64,000 bases of DNA from Metallyticus violacea (lineage: Eukaryota > Arthropoda > Insecta > Mantodea > Metallyticidae): positions 2,920,001 through 2,984,000 of the forward strand of contig JAUJEO010000019.1 of NCBI GenBank assembly GCA_030762175.1, given 5' to 3'. The notes under the pieces are model-generated. The model saw only the letters and a list, made by a program, of their open reading frames with translations. It ran no database searches and was not told the origin of the DNA. The position numbers and the translations under genes are program-made. Below, piece by piece: positions 24,773 to 39,297 of this stretch; position 1 is the first letter of the stretch, and each line of letters begins with the position of its first letter.

Positions 24773-27258
24773 CAGTTATCTCAAATAAGAACGGAAAAAA
24801 AGTGATTCTAAAGAAGTTTCCAAACTTCGAAAAAAATTTTTTTTCTTTTCGAGATTCTTTGCGCATAATATGCTTTACTGAGGCTATCAAACTAGTATAA
24901 TGAAAGAGAACTAGTTATCTCAAATAAGAACGGAAAAAAGTGATTCTAACGACGTTTCCAATCTTCGAAAAAAATTTTTTTTCTTTTCGAGATTCTTTGC
25001 GCATAATATGCTTTACTGAGGCTATCAAACTAGTATAATGAAAGAGAACCAGTTATCTCAAATAAGAACGGAAAAAAGTGATTCAAACGACGTTTCCAAA
25101 CTTCGAAAAAAATTTTTTTTCTTTTCGAGATTCTTTGCGCATAATATGCTTTACTGAGGCTATCAAACTAGTATAATGAAAGAGAACCAGTTATCTCAAA
25201 TAAGAATGGAAAAAAAGTGATTCTAAGGAAGTTTCCAAACTTCGAAAAAAAATTTTTTTCATTTCGAGATTCTTTGCGCATAATATGCTTTTCTGAGGCT
25301 ATCAAACTACTATAATGAAAGAGAACCAGTTATCTCAAATAAGAACGGAAAAAAGTGATTCAAACGACGTTTCCAAACTTCGAAAAAAATTTTTTTTCTT
25401 TTCGAGATTCTTTGCGCATTATATGCTTTACTGAGGCTATCAAAGTAGTATAATGAAAGAGAACCAGTTATCTCAAATAAGAACGGAAAAAAAGTGATTC
25501 TAACGAAGTTTCCAAACTTCGAAAAAATTTTTTTTTCTTTTCAAGATTCTTTGCGCATAATATGCTTTACTGAGGCTATCAAACTAGTATAATGAAAGAG
25601 AACCATTAATCTCAAATAATAACGGAAAAAAAGTGATTCAAACGAAATTTCCAAACTTCGAAAAAAAATTTTTTTCTTTTCGAGATTCTTTGCGCATAAT
25701 ATGCTCTTCTGAGGCTATCAAACTAGTATAATGAAAGAGAACCAGTTATCTCAAATAAGAACGGAAAAAAAGTGATTCTAACGAAGTTTCCAAACTTCGA
25801 AAAAAATTTTTTTTCTTTTCGAGATTCTTTGAGCATAATATGCTTTACTGAGGCTATCAAACTAGCATAATGAAAGAGAACCAGTTATCTCAAATAAGAA
25901 CGGAAAAAAAGTGATTCTAACGAAGTTTCCAAACTTCGAAAAAAAATTTTTTTCTTTTCGAGATTCTTTGCGCATAATATGCTTTTCTGAGGCTATCAAA
26001 CCAGTATAATGAAAGAGAACCAGTTAGCTCAAATAAGAACGGAAAAAAAGTGATTCTAACGAAGTTTCCAAACTTCAAAAAAATTTTTTTTTCTTTTCGA
26101 GATTCTTTGCGCATAAAATGCTTCTCTGAGGATATCAAACTAGTATAATGAAAGAGAACCAGTTATCTCAAACAAGAACGGAAAAAAAGTGATTTAAACG
26201 AAGTTTCCAAACTTCGAAAAAAATTTTTCTTCTTTTCGAGATTCTTTGCGCATAATATGCTTTTCTGAGTCTATCAAACTAGTATAATGAAAGAGAACCA
26301 GTTATCTCAAATAAGAACGGAAAAAAGTGATTCAAACGACGTTTCCAAACTTCGAAAATTTTTTTTTTCTTTTCGAGATTTTTGGCGCATAATATGCTTT
26401 ACTGAGGCTATCAAACTAGTATAATGAAAGAGAACCAGTTATGTCAAATAAGAACGGAAAAAAAGTGATTCTAACGAAGTTTCCAAACTTCGAAAAAAAA
26501 TTTTCTTCTTTTCGAGATTCTTTGCGCATAATATGCTTTACTGAGGCCAACAAACTAGTATAATGAAAGAGAACCAGTTATCTCAAATAAGAACGGAAAA
26601 AAGTGATTCAAACGACGTTTCCAAACTTCGAAAAAAATTTTTTTTCTTTTCGAGATTCTTTGCGCATAATATGCTTTACTGAGGCTATCAAACTAGTATA
26701 ATGAAAGAGAACCAGTTATCTCAAATAAGAACGGAAAAAAGTGATTCAAACGACGTTTCCAAACTTCGAAAAAAATTTTTTTTCTTTTCGAGATTCTTTG
26801 CGCATAATATGCTTTTCTCAGGCTATCAAATTAGTATAATGAAAGAGAACCAGTTATCTCAAATAAGAACGGAAAAAAGTGATTGAAACGACGTTTCCAA
26901 ACTTCGAAAAAAATTTTTTTTCTTTTCGAGATTCTTTGCGCATAATATGCTTTACTGAGGCTATCAAACTAGTATAATGAAAGAGAACCAGTTATCTCAA
27001 ATAAGAATGGAAAAAAGTGATTATAAGGAAGTTTCCAAACTTCGAAAAAAATTTTTTTTCATTTCGAGATTCTTTGCGCATAATATGCTTTTATGAGGCT
27101 ATCAAACTACTATAATGAAAGAGAACCAGTTATCTCAAATAAGAACGGAAAAAAGTGATTCAAACGACGTTTCCAAACTTCGAAAAAAATTTTTTTTCTT
27201 TTCGAGATTCTTTGCGCATAATATGCTTTACTGAGGCTATCAAAGTAGTATAATGAAA

Positions 27259-27265
27259 TGTTATA
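27259..27265 (+). other. TGTTATA block-substitution monomer, HOR copy 3, second
   Basis: Second occurrence inside copy 3, 2,493 bp (18 monomers) after the first. Flanking monomers such as GATTGAAACGACG (24,389 and 26,882) match at the same offset, so a block was copied within the HOR. Confidence 0.87.
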
Positions 27266-30200
27266 CAGTTATCTCAAATAAGAACGGAAAAAAAGTGATT
27301 CTAACGAAGTTTCCAAACTTCGAAAAAAAATTTTCTTCTTTTCGAGATTCTTTGCGCATAATATGCTTTACTGAGGCTATTAAACTAGTATAATGAAAGA
27401 GAACCAGTTAGCTCAAATAAGAACGGAAAAAAAGTGATTTAAACGAAGTTTCCAAACTTCGAAAAAAATTTTTCTTCTTTTCGAGATTCTTTGCGCATAA
27501 TATGCTTTACTGAGGCTATCAAACTAGTATAATGAAAGAGAACTAGTTATCTCAAATAAGAACGGAAAAAAGTGATTCAAACGACGTTTCCAAACTTCGA
27601 AAAAAATTTTTTTTCTTTTCGAGATTCTTTGCGCATAATATGCTTTACTGAGGCTATCAAACTAGTATAATGAAAGAGAACCAGTTATCTCAAATAAGAA
27701 CGGAAAAAAGTGATTCAAACGACGTTTCCAAACTTCGAAAAAAATTTTTTTTCTTTTCGAGATTCTTTGCGCATAATATGCTTTACTGAGGCTATCAAAC
27801 TAGTATAATGAAAGAGAACCAGTTATCTCAAATAAGAACGGAAAAAAGTGATTTAAACGACGTTTCCAAACTTCGAAAAATTTTTTTTTTCTTTTGGAGA
27901 TTCTTTGCGCATAATATGCTTTACTGAGGCTATCAAACTAGTATAATGAAAGAGAACCAGTTATCTCAAATAAGAACGGAAAAAAAGTGATTCTAACGAA
28001 GTTTCCAAACTTCGAAAAAAATTTTTTTTCTTTTCGAGATTCTTTGAGCATAATATGCTTTACTGAGGCTATCAAACTAGCATAATGAAAGAGAACCAGT
28101 TATCTCAAATAAGAACGGAAAAAAAGTGATTCTAAGGAAGTTTCCAAACTTCGAAAAAAATTTTTTTTCTTTTCGAGATTCTTTGCGCATAATATGCTTT
28201 TCTGAGGCTATCAAACCAGTATAATGAAAGAGAACCAGTTAGCTCAAATAAGAACGGAAAAAAAGTTATCCTAACGAAGTTTCCAAACTTCAAAAAAAAT
28301 TTTTTTTTTTCGAGATTCTTTGCACATAAAATGCTTCTCTGAGGATATCAAACTAGTATAATGAAAGAGAACCAGTTATCTCAAACAAGAACGGAAAAAA
28401 AGTGATTTAAACGAAGTTTCCAAACTTCGAAAAAAATTTTTCTTCTTTTCGAGATTCTTTGCGCATAATATGCTTTTCTGAGTCTATCAAACTAGTATAA
28501 TGAAAGAGAACCAGTTATCTCAAATAAGAACGGAAAAAAGTGATTCAAAGGACGTTTCCAAACTTCGAAAAATTTTTTTTTTCTTTTCGAGATTTTTCGC
28601 GCATAATATGCTTTACTGAGGCTATCAAACTAGTATAATGAAAGAGAACCAGTTATCTCAAACAAGAACGGAAAAAAAGTGATTCTAACGAAGTTTCCAA
28701 ACTTCGAAAAAAATTTTTTTTCTTTTCGAGATTCTTTGCGCATAATATGCTTTTCTGAGGCTATCAAACTGTATAATGAAAGAGAACTAGTTATCTCAAA
28801 TAAGAACAGAAAAAAGTGATTCTAACGACGTTTCCAAACTTCGAAAAAAAATTTTTTTCTTTTCGAGATTCTTTGCGCATAATATGCTTTTCTGAGGCTG
28901 TCAAACTACTATAATGAAAGAGAACCAGTTTTCTCAAATAAGAACGGAAAAAAGTGATTTAAACGACGTTTCCAAACTTCGAAAAAATTTTTTTTCTTTT
29001 CGAGATTCTTTGCGCATAATATGCTTTACTGAGGCTATCAAACTAGTATAATGAAAGAGAACCGGTTATCTCAAATAAGAACGGAAAAAAGTGATTCAAA
29101 CGACGTTTCCAAACTTCGAAAAAAATTTTTTTTCTTTTCGAGATTCTTTGCGCATAATATGCTTTACTGAGGCTATCAAACTAGTATAATGAAAGAGAAC
29201 CAGTTATCTCAAATAAGAACGGAAAAAAGTGATTGAAACGACGTTTCCAAACTTCGAAAAAATTTTTTTTTCTTTTGGAGATTCTTTGCGCATAATATGC
29301 TTTACTGAGGCTATCAAACTAGTATAATGAAAGAGAACCAGTTATCTCAAATAAGAATGGAAAAAAAGTGATTCTAAGGAAGTTTCCAAACTTCGAAAAA
29401 AAATTTTTTTCATTTCGAGATTCTTTGCGCATAATATGCTTTTCTGAGGCTATCAAACTACTATAATGAAAGAGAACCAGTTATCTCAAATAAGAACGGA
29501 AAAAAGTGATTCAAACGACGTTTCCAAACTTCGAAAAAAATTTTTTTTCTTTTCGAGATTCTTTGCGCGTAATATGCTTTACTGAGGCTATCAAACTAGT
29601 ATAATGAAAGAGAACCAGTTATCTCAAATAAGAACGGAAAAAAAGTGATTCTAACGAAGTTTCCAAACTTCGAAAAAATTTTTTCTTCTTTTCGAGATTC
29701 TTTGCGCATATTATGCTTCTCTGAGGTTATCAAACTAGTATAATGAAAGAGAACAAGTTATCTCAAACAAGAACGGAAAAAAGTGATTCAAACGAAGTTT
29801 CCAAACTTCGAAAAAAATTTTTTTTCTTTTCGAGATTCTTTGCGCATAATATGCTTTTCTGAGGCTATCAAACTGTATAATGAAAGAGAACTAGTTATCT
29901 CAAATAAGAACGGAAAAAAGTGATTCTAACGACGTTTCCAAACTTCGAAAAAAAAATTTTTTTTTTCGAGATTCTTTGCGCATAATATGCTTCTCTGAGG
30001 CTATCAAACTAGTATAATGAAAGAGAACCAGTTATCTCAAACAAGAACGGAAAAAAAGTGATTCTAATGAAGTTTCCAAACTTCGAAAAAATTTTTTCTT
30101 CTTTTCGAGATTCTTTGCGCATATTATGCTTCTCTGAGGCTATCAAACTAGTATAATGAAAGAGAACAAGTTATCAAAAATAAGAACGGAAAAAAGTGAC

Positions 30201-33200
30201 ACAAACGACGTTTCCAAACTTCGCAAAAAATTTTTTTTCTTTTCGAGATTCTTTGCACATAATTTGCTTTACTGAGGCTATCAAACTAGTATAATGAAAG
30301 AGAACCACTTATCTCAAATAAGAACTTAAAAAAAGGGATTCTAACGAAGTTTCCAAAATTCGAAAAATTTTTTTTCTTTTCGAGATTCTTTGTGCATAAT
30401 ATGCTTTTCTGAGGCTATCAAAGTAGTATAATGAAAGAGAACCAGTTATCTCAAATAAGAACGGAAAAAAAGTGATTCTAACGAAGTTTCCAAACTTCGA
30501 AAAAATTTTTTCTTCTTTTCGAGATTCTTTGCGCATATTATGCTTCTCTGAGGCTATCAAACTAGTATAATGAAAGAGAACAAGTTATCTCAAACAAGAA
30601 CGGAAAAAAGTGATTCAAACGAAGTTTCCAAACTTCGAAAAAAAATTGTTTTCTTTTCGAGATTCTTTGCGCATAATATGATTTTCTGAGGCTATCAAAC
30701 TACTATAATGAAAGAGAACCAGTTATCAAAAATAAGAACGGAAAAAAGTGACACAAACGACGTTTCCAAACTTCGCAAAAAATTTTTTTTCTTTTCGAGA
30801 TTCTTTGCGCATAATATGCTTTACTGAGGCTATCAAACTAGTATAATGAAAGAGAACCACTTATCTCAAATAAGAACGGAAAAAAAGTGATTCTAACGAA
30901 GTTTCCAAAATTCGAAAAATTTTTTTTCTTTTCGAGATTCTTTGCGCATAATATGCTTTTCTGAGGCTATCAAAGTAGTATAATGAAAGAGAACCAGTTA
31001 TCTCAAATAAGAACGGAAAAAAAGTGATTCTAACGAAGTTTCCAAACTTCGAAAAAAATTTTTTTTCTTTTCGAGATTCTTTGCGCATAATATGCTTTAC
31101 TGATGCTATCAAACTAGTATAATGAAAGAGAACCAGTTATCTCAAATTAGAACGGAAAAAAAGTGATACTCAGGAAGTTTCCAAACTTCGAAAAAAAATT
31201 TTTTTCATTTCGAGATTCTTTGCGCATAATATGCTTTTCTGAGGCTATCAAACTAGTATAATGAAAGAGAACCAGTTATCTCAAATAAGAACGGAAAAAA
31301 AGTGATTCTAACGAAGCTTCCAAACTTCGAAAAAAATGTTTTTTCTTTTCGAGATTCTTTGCGCATAATATGCTTCTCTGAGGCTATCAAACTGGTATAA
31401 TGAAAGAGAACAAGTTATCTCAAACAAGAACGGAAAAAAAGTGATTCTAACGAAGTTTCCAAACTTCGAAAAAAATTTTTTTTCTTTTCGAGATTCTTTG
31501 CGCATAATATGCTTTTCTGAGGCTATCAAACTAGTATAATGAAAGAGAACCAGTTATCTCAAATAAGAACGGAAAAAAAGTGATTCTAACGAAGTTTCCA
31601 AACTTCGAAGAAATTTTTTCTTCTTTTCGAGATGCTTTGCGCATATTATGCTTCTCTGAGGCTATCAAACTAGTATAATGAAAGAGAACAAGTTATCTCA
31701 AACAAGAACGGATAAAAGTGATTCAAACGAAGTATCCAAACTTCGAAAAAAATTTGTTTTCTTTTCGAGATTCTTTGCGCATAATATGATTTTCTGAGGC
31801 TATCAAACTACTATAATGAAAGAGAACCAGGTATCAAAAATAAGAACGGAAAAAAGTGACACAAACGACGTTTCCAAACTTCGCAAAAAATTTTTTTTCT
31901 TTTCGAGATTCTTTGCGCATAATATGCTTTACTGAGGCTATCAAACTAGTATAATGAAAGAGAACCACTTATCTCAAATAAGAACGGAAAAAAAGTGATT
32001 CTAACGAAGTTTCCAAAATTCGAAAAATTTTTTTTCTTTTCGAGATTCTTTGTGCATAATATGCTTTTCTGAGGCTATCAAAGTAGTATAATGAAAGAGA
32101 ACCAGTTATCTCAAATAAGAACGGAAAAAAGGTCATTCTAACGAAGTTTCCAAACTTCGAAAAAATTTTTTCTTCTTTTCGAGATTCTTTGCGCATATTA
32201 TGCTTCTCTGAGGCTATCAAACTAGTATAATGAAAGAGAACAAGTTATCTCAAACAAGAACGGAAAAAAGTGATTCAAACGAAGTTTCCAAACTTCGAAA
32301 AAAAATTGTTTTCTTTTCGAGATTCTTTGCGCATAATATGATTTTCTTAGGCTATCAAACTACTATTATGAAAGAGAACCAGTTATCAAAAATAAGAACG
32401 GAAAAAAGTGACACAAACGACGTTTCCAAATTTCGCAAAAAATTTTTTTTCTTTTCGAGATTCTTTGCGCATAATATGCTTTACTGAGGCTATCAAACTA
32501 GTATAATGAAAGAGAACCACTTATCTCAAATAAGAACGGAAAAAAAGTGATTCTAACGAAGTTTCCAAAATTCGAAAAATTTTTTTTCTTTTCGAGATTC
32601 TTTGCGCATAATATGCTTTTCTGAGGCTATCAAAGTAGTATAATGAAAGAGAACCAGTTATCTCAAATAAGAACGGAAAAAAAGTGATTCTAACGAAGTT
32701 TCCAAACTTCGAAAAAAATTTTTTTTCTTTTCGAGATTCTTTGCGCATAATATGCTTTACTGATGCTATCAAACTAGTATAATGAAAGAGAACCAGTTAT
32801 CTCAAATTAGAACGGAAAAAAAGTGATACTCAGGAAGTTTCCAAACTTCGAAAAAAAATTTTTTTCATTTCGTGATTCTTTGCGCATAATATGCTTTTCT
32901 GAGGCTATCAAACTAGTATAATGAAAGAGAACCAGTTATCTCAAATAAGAACGGAAAAAAAGTGATTCTAACGAAGTTTCCAAACTTCGAAAAAAATGTT
33001 TTTTCTTTTCGAGATTCTTTGCGCATAATATGCTTTTCTGAGGCTATCAAACCAGTATAATGAAAGAGAACCAGTTAGCTCAAATAAGAACGGAAAAAAA
33101 GTGATTCTAACGACGTTTCCAAACTTCGAAAAATTTTTTTTTTCTTTTCGAGATTTTTTGCGCATAATATGCTTTACTGAGGCTATCAAACTAGTATAAT

Positions 33201-35978
33201 GAAAGAGAACCAGTTATCTCAAATAAGAACGGAAAAAAAGTGATTCTAACGAAGTTTCCAAACTTCGAAAAAATTTTTTCTTCTTTTCGAGATTCTTTGC
33301 GCATATTATGCTTCTCTGAGTCTATCAAACTAGTATAATGAAAGAGAAAGAGTTATCTCAAACAAGAACGGAAAAAAAGTGATTCAAACGAAGTTTCCAA
33401 ACTTCGAAAAAAATTTTTTTTCTTTTCGAGATTCTTTGCGCAAAATATGCTTTTCTGAGGCTATCAAACTGTATAATGAAAGAGAACTAGTTATCTCAAA
33501 TAAGAACGGAAAAAAGTGATTCTAACGACGTTTCCAAACTTCGAAAAAAAAATTTTTTCTTTTCGAGATTCTTTGCGCATAATATGCTTCTCTGAGGCTA
33601 TCAAACTAGTATAATGAAAGAGAACCAGTTATCTCAAACAAGAACGGAAAAAAAGTGATTCTAATGAAGTTTCCAAACTTCGAAAAAAATTGTTCTTCTT
33701 TTCGAGATTCTTTGCGCATAATATGCTTCTCTGAGGCTATCAAACTAGTATAATGAAAGAGAACAAGTTATCTCAAACAAGAACGGAAAAAAAGTGATTC
33801 TAACGAAGTTTCCAAACTTCGAAAAAATTTTTTTTTCTTTTCGAGATTCTTTGCGCATAATATGCTTTTCTGAGGCTATCAAACTAGTATAATGAAAGAG
33901 AACCAGTTATCTCAAATAAGAACGGAAAAAAAGTGATTCTAACGAAGTTTCCAAACTTCGAAAAAATTTTTTCTTCTTTTCGAGATTCTTTGCGCATATT
34001 ATGCTTCTTTGAGGCTATCAAACTAGTATAATGAAAGAGAATAAGTTATCTCAAACAAGAACGGAAAAAAAGTGATTCAAACGAAGTTTCCAAACTTCGA
34101 AAAAAAATTTTTTTCTTTTCGAGATTCTTTGCGCATAATATGCTTTTCTGAGGCTATCAAACTGTATAATGAAAGAGAACTAGTTATCTCAAATAAGAAC
34201 GGAAAAAAGTGATTCTAACGACGTTTCCAAACTTCGAAAAAAAAATTTTTTCTTTTCGAGATTCTTTGCGCATAATGTGCTTCTCTGAGGATATCAAACT
34301 AGTATAATGAAAGAGAACCAGTTATCTCAAACAAGAACGAAAAAAAAGTGATTCTAACGAAGTTTCCAAACTTCGAAAAAAATTTTTGTTCTTTTCGAGA
34401 TTCTTTGCGCATAATATGCTTTACTGAGGCTATCAAACTAGTATAATGAAAGAGAACCAGTTATCTCAAATTAGAACGGAAAAAAAGTGATTCTCAGGAA
34501 GTTTCCAAACTTCGAAAATTTTTTTTTTTTCATTTCGTGATTATTTGCGCATAATATGCTTTTCTGAGGCTATCAAACTAGTATAATGAAAGAGAACCAG
34601 TTATCTCAAATAAGAACGGAAAAAAAGTGATTCTAAAGAAGTTTCCTAACTTCAAAAAAAAAAAATTTTTTTCTTTTCGAGATTCTTTGCGCTTAATATG
34701 CTTTTCTGAGGCTATCAAACTAGTATAATGAAAGAGAACCAGTTATCTCAAATAAGAACGGAAAAAAAGTGATTCTAAAGAAGTTTCCAAACTTCGAAAA
34801 TTTTTTTTTTCTTTTCGAGATTCTTTGCGCATAATATGCTTTTCTGAAGCTATCAAACTAGTATAATGAAAGAGAACCAGTTATCTCAAATAAGAATGGA
34901 AAAAAAAGTGATTCTAAGGAAGTTTCCAAACTTCGAAAAAAATTTTTCTTCTTTTCGAGATTCTTTGCGCATAATATGCTTCTCTGAGGCTATCAAACTA
35001 GTATAATGAAAGAGAACAAGTTATCTCAAACAAGAACGGAAAAAAAGTGATTCTAACGAAGTTTTCAAACTTCGAAAAAAAATTTTTTTCTTTTCGAGAT
35101 TCTTTGCGCATAATATGCTTTACTGAGGCTATCAAACTAGTATAATGAAAGAGAACCAGTTATCTCAAATAAGAACGGAAAAAAGTGATTTAAACAACGT
35201 TTCCAAACTTCGAAAAAAATTTTTTTTCTTTTCGAGATACTTTGCGCATAATATGCTTTACTGAGGCCAACAAACTAGTATAATGAAAGAGAACCAGTTA
35301 TCTCAAATAAGAACGGAAAAAAGTGATTCAAACGACGTTTCCAAACTTCGAAAAAAATTTTTTTTCTTTTCGAGATTCTTTGCGCATAATATGCTTTACT
35401 GAGGCTATCAAACTAGTATAATGAAAGAGAACCACTTATCTCAAATAAGAACGGAAAAAAGTGATTCAAACGACGTTTCCAAACTTCGAAAAAATTTTTT
35501 TTTCTTTTCCAGATTCTTTGCGCATAATATGCTTTTCTGAGGCTATCAAACTAGTATAATGAAAGAGAACCAGTTATCTCAAATAAGAACGGAAAAAAGT
35601 GATTGAAACGACGTTTCCAAACTTCGAAAAAAATTTTTTTTCTTTTCGAGATTCTTTGCGCATAATATGCTTTACTGAGGCTATCAAACTAGTATAATGA
35701 AAGAGAACCATTTATCTCAAATAAGAATGGAAAAAAGTGATTCTAAGGAAGTTTCCAAACTTCGAAAAAAAATTTTTTTCATTTCGAGATTCTTTGCGCA
35801 TAATATCCTTTTCTGAGGCTATCAAACTACTATAATGAAAGAGAACCAGTTATCTCAAATAAGAACGGAAAAAAGTGATTCAAACGACGTTTCCAAACTT
35901 CGAAAAAAATTTTTTTTCTTTTCGAGATTCTTTGCGCATAATATGCTTTACTGAGGCTATCAAAGTAGTATAATGAAA

Positions 35979-35985
35979 TGTTATA
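35979..35985 (+). other. TGTTATA block-substitution monomer, HOR copy 4, first
   Basis: Same diagnostic change, 11,213 bp after its copy 3 equivalent. Confidence 0.88.
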
Positions 35986-38470
35986 CAGTTATCTCAAATA
36001 AGAACGGAAAAAAAGTGATTCTAAAGAAGTTTCCAAACTTCGAAAAAAAATTTTTTCTTTTCGAGATTCTTTGCGCATAATATGCTTTACTGAGGCTATC
36101 AAACTAGTATAATGAAAGAGAACTAGTTATCTCAAATAAGAACGGAAAAAAGTGATTCTAACGACGTTTCCAATCTTCGAAAAAAATTTTTTTTCTTTTC
36201 GAGATTCTTTGCGCATAATATGCTTTACTGAGGCTATCAAACTAGTATAATGAAAGAGAACCAGTTATCTCAAATAAGAACGGAAAAAAGTGATTCAAAC
36301 GACGTTTCCAAACTTCGAAAAAAATTTTTTTTCTTTTCGAGATTCTTTGCGCATAATATGCTTTACTGAGGCTATCAAACTAGTATAATGAAAGAGAACC
36401 AGTTATCTCAAATAAGAATGGAAAAAAAGTGATTCTAAGGAAGTTTCCAAACTTCGAAAAAAAATTTTTTTCATTTCGAGATTCTTTGCGCATAATATGC
36501 TTTTCTGAGGCTATCAAACTACTATAATGAAAGAGAACCAGTTATCTCAAATAAGAACGGAAAAAAGTGATTCAAACGACGTTTCCAAACTTCGAAAAAA
36601 ATTTTTTTTCTATTCGAGATTCTTTGCGCATTATATGCTTTACTGAGGCTATCAAAGTAGTATAATGAAAGAGAACCAGTTATCTCAAATAAGAACGGAA
36701 AAAAAGTGATTCTAACGAAGTTTCCAAACTTCGAAAAAATTTTTTTTTCTTTTCAAGATTCTTTGCGCATAATATGCTTTACTGAGGCTATCAAACTAGT
36801 ATAATGAAAGAGAACCATTAATCTCAAATAATAACGGAAAAAAAGTGATTCAAACGAAATTTCCAAACTTCGAAAAAAAATTTTTTTCTTTTCGAGATTC
36901 TTTGCGCATAATATGCTCTTCTGAGGCTATCAAACTAGTATAATGAAAGAGAACCAGTTATCTCAAATAAGAACGGAAAAAAAGTGATTCTAACGAAGTT
37001 TCCAAACTTCGAAAAAAATTTTTTTTCTTTTCGAGATTCTTTGAGCATAATATGCTTTACTGAGGCTATCAAACTAGCATAATGAAAGAGAACCAGTTAT
37101 CTCAAATAAGAACGGAAAAAAAGTGATTCTAACGAAGTTTCCAAACTTCGAAAAAAAATTTTTTTCTTTTCGAGATTCTTTGCGCATAATATGCTTTTCT
37201 GAGGCTATCAAACCAGTATAATGAAAGAGAACCAGTTAGCTCAAATAAGAACGGAAAAAAAGTGATTCTAACGAAGTTTCCAAACTTCAAAAAAATTTTT
37301 TTTTCTTTTCGAGATTCTTTGCGCATAAAATGCTTCTCTGAGGATATCAAACTAGTATAATGAAAGAGAACCAGTTATCTCAAACAAGAACGGAAAAAAA
37401 GTGATTTAAACGAAGTTTCCAAACTTCGAAAAAAATTTTTCTTCTTTTCGAGATTCTTTGCGCATAATATGCTTTTCTGAGTCTATCAAACTAGTATAAT
37501 GAAAGAGAACCAGTTATCTCAAATAAGAACGGAAAAAAGTGATTCAAACGACGTTTCCAAACTTCGAAAATTTTTTTTTTCTTTTCGAGATTTTTGGCGC
37601 ATAATATGCTTTACTGAGGCTATCAAACTAGTATAATGAAAGAGAACCAGTTATGTCAAATAAGAACGGAAAAAAAGTGATTCTAACGAAGTTTCCAAAC
37701 TTCGAAAAAAAATTTTCTTCTTTTCGAGATTCTTTGCGCATAATATGCTTTACTGAGGCCAACAAACTAGTATAATGAAAGAGAACCAGTTATCTCAAAT
37801 AAGAACGGAAAAAAGTGATTCAAACGACGTTTCCAAACTTCGAAAAAAATTTTTTTTCTTTTCGAGATTCTTTGCGCATAATATGCTTTACTGAGGCTAT
37901 CAAACTAGTATAATGAAAGAGAACCAGTTATCTCAAATAAGAACGGAAAAAAGTGATTCAAACGACGTTTCCAAACTTCGAAAAAAATTTTTTTTCTTTT
38001 CGAGATTCTTTGCGCATAATATGCTTTTCTCAGGCTATCAAATTAGTATAATGAAAGAGAACCAGTTATCTCAAATAAGAACGGAAAAAAGTGATTGAAA
38101 CGACGTTTCCAAACTTCGAAAAAAATTTTTTTTCTTTTCGAGATTCTTTGCGCATAATATGCTTTACTGAGGCTATCAAACTAGTATAATGAAAGAGAAC
38201 CAGTTATCTCAAATAAGAATGGAAAAAAGTGATTATAAGGAAGTTTCCAAACTTCGAAAAAAATTTTTTTTCATTTCGAGATTCTTTGCGCATAATATGC
38301 TTTTCTGAGGCTATCAAACTACTATAATGAAAGAGAACCAGTTATCTCAAATAAGAACGGAAAAAAGTGATTCAAACGACGTTTCCAAACTTCGAAAAAA
38401 ATTTTTTTTCTTTTCGAGATTCTTTGCGCATAATATGCTTTACTGAGGCTATCAAAGTAGTATAATGAAA

Positions 38471-38477
38471 TGTTATA
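38471..38477 (+). other. TGTTATA block-substitution monomer, HOR copy 4, second
   Basis: Same change, 2,492 bp after the first in copy 4 and 11,212 bp after its copy 3 equivalent. The internal duplication therefore pre-dates the split of copies 3 and 4. Confidence 0.88.
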
Positions 38478-39240
38478 CAGTTATCTCAAATAAGAACGGA
38501 AAAAAAGTGATTCTAACGAAGTTTCCAAACTTCGAAAAAAAATTTTCTTCTTTTCGAGATTCTTTGCGCATAATATGCTTTACTGAGGCTATCAAACTAG
38601 TATAATGAAAGAGAACTAGTTATCTCAAATAAGAACGGAAAAAAGTGATTCAAACGACGTTTCCAAACTTCGAAAAAAATTTTTTTTCTTTTCGAGATTC
38701 TTTGCGCATAATATGCTTTACTGAGGCTATCAAACTAGTATAATGAAAGAGAACCAGTTATCTCAAATAAGAACGGAAAAAAGTGATTCAAACGACGTTT
38801 CCAAACTTCGAAAAAAATTTTTTTTCTTTTCGAGATTCTTTGCGCATAATATGCTTTACTGAGGCTATCAAACTAGTATAATGAAAGAGAACCAGTTATC
38901 TCAAATAAGAACGGAAAAAAGTGATTTAAACGACGTTTCCAAACTTCGAAAAAATTTTTTTTTCTTTTGGAGATTCTTTGCGCATAATATGCTTTACTGA
39001 GGCTATCAAACTAGTATAATGAAAGAGAACCAGTTATCTCAAATAAGAATGGAAAAAAAGTGATTCTAAGGAAGTTTCCAAACTTCGAAAAAAAATTTTT
39101 TTCATTTCGAGATTCTTTGCGCATAATATGCTTTTCTGAGGCTATCAAACTACTATAATGAAAGAGAACCAGTTATCTCAAATAAGAACGGAAAAAAGTG
39201 ATTCAAACGACGTTTCCAAACTTCGAAAAAAATTTTTTTT

Positions 39241-39297
39241 CTTTTCGAGATTCTTTGCGCATAATATGCTTTACTGTGGCTATCAAAAATTTTTTTT
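39241..39297 (+). repeat. 57-bp truncated monomer, first
   Basis: CTTTTCGAG at 39,241 is followed by the next CTTTTCGAG only 57 bp later. The monomer runs CTTTACTGTGGCTATCAAA and then directly into the T-run of the next copy, losing about 81 bp that include CTAGTATAATG, GAGAACC and the 18-bp dyad. The junction lies in an A-run, so microhomology is available. A linked G-to-T change (CTGTGGC for CTGAGGC position) marks all five truncated copies. Confidence 0.9.

Larger units (their letters stand above)
18598..29600 (+). repeat. Higher-order repeat, copy 3
   Basis: Starts with the same monomer series as base 36 onward, at an offset of 18,562 bp (for example CTGTATAATG at 377 and 18,939). The step to copy 4 is 10,934 bp (18,939 to 29,873). 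A two-monomer deletion near 22.2-22.26 kb fuses CTTTACTGATGC to CTGTATAATG. This changes the copy 3-copy 4 offset from 10,935 to about 11,213 bp. Near 26.8-29.6 kb there is a block absent from copies 1 and 2, with a second TGTTATA monomer at 27,259. Boundaries are approximate. Confidence 0.72.

Noticed and set aside
26701..26886. Plus-strand open frames starting at ATGAAAGAGAACCAG (also at 32,230, 37,913, 40,873, 49,151, 52,534, 55,582 and 56,136)
   Set aside because: The ATG is the one in TATAATGAAAG that occurs in every monomer. The frames are open only where local variants remove a stop. They have no gene-like context.
39241..39297. Transposon or foreign insertion at the irregular 57-bp unit
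   Set aside because: Both sides are ordinary satellite sequence and the unit is explained by a deletion within the monomer. No target-site duplication or non-satellite sequence is present.
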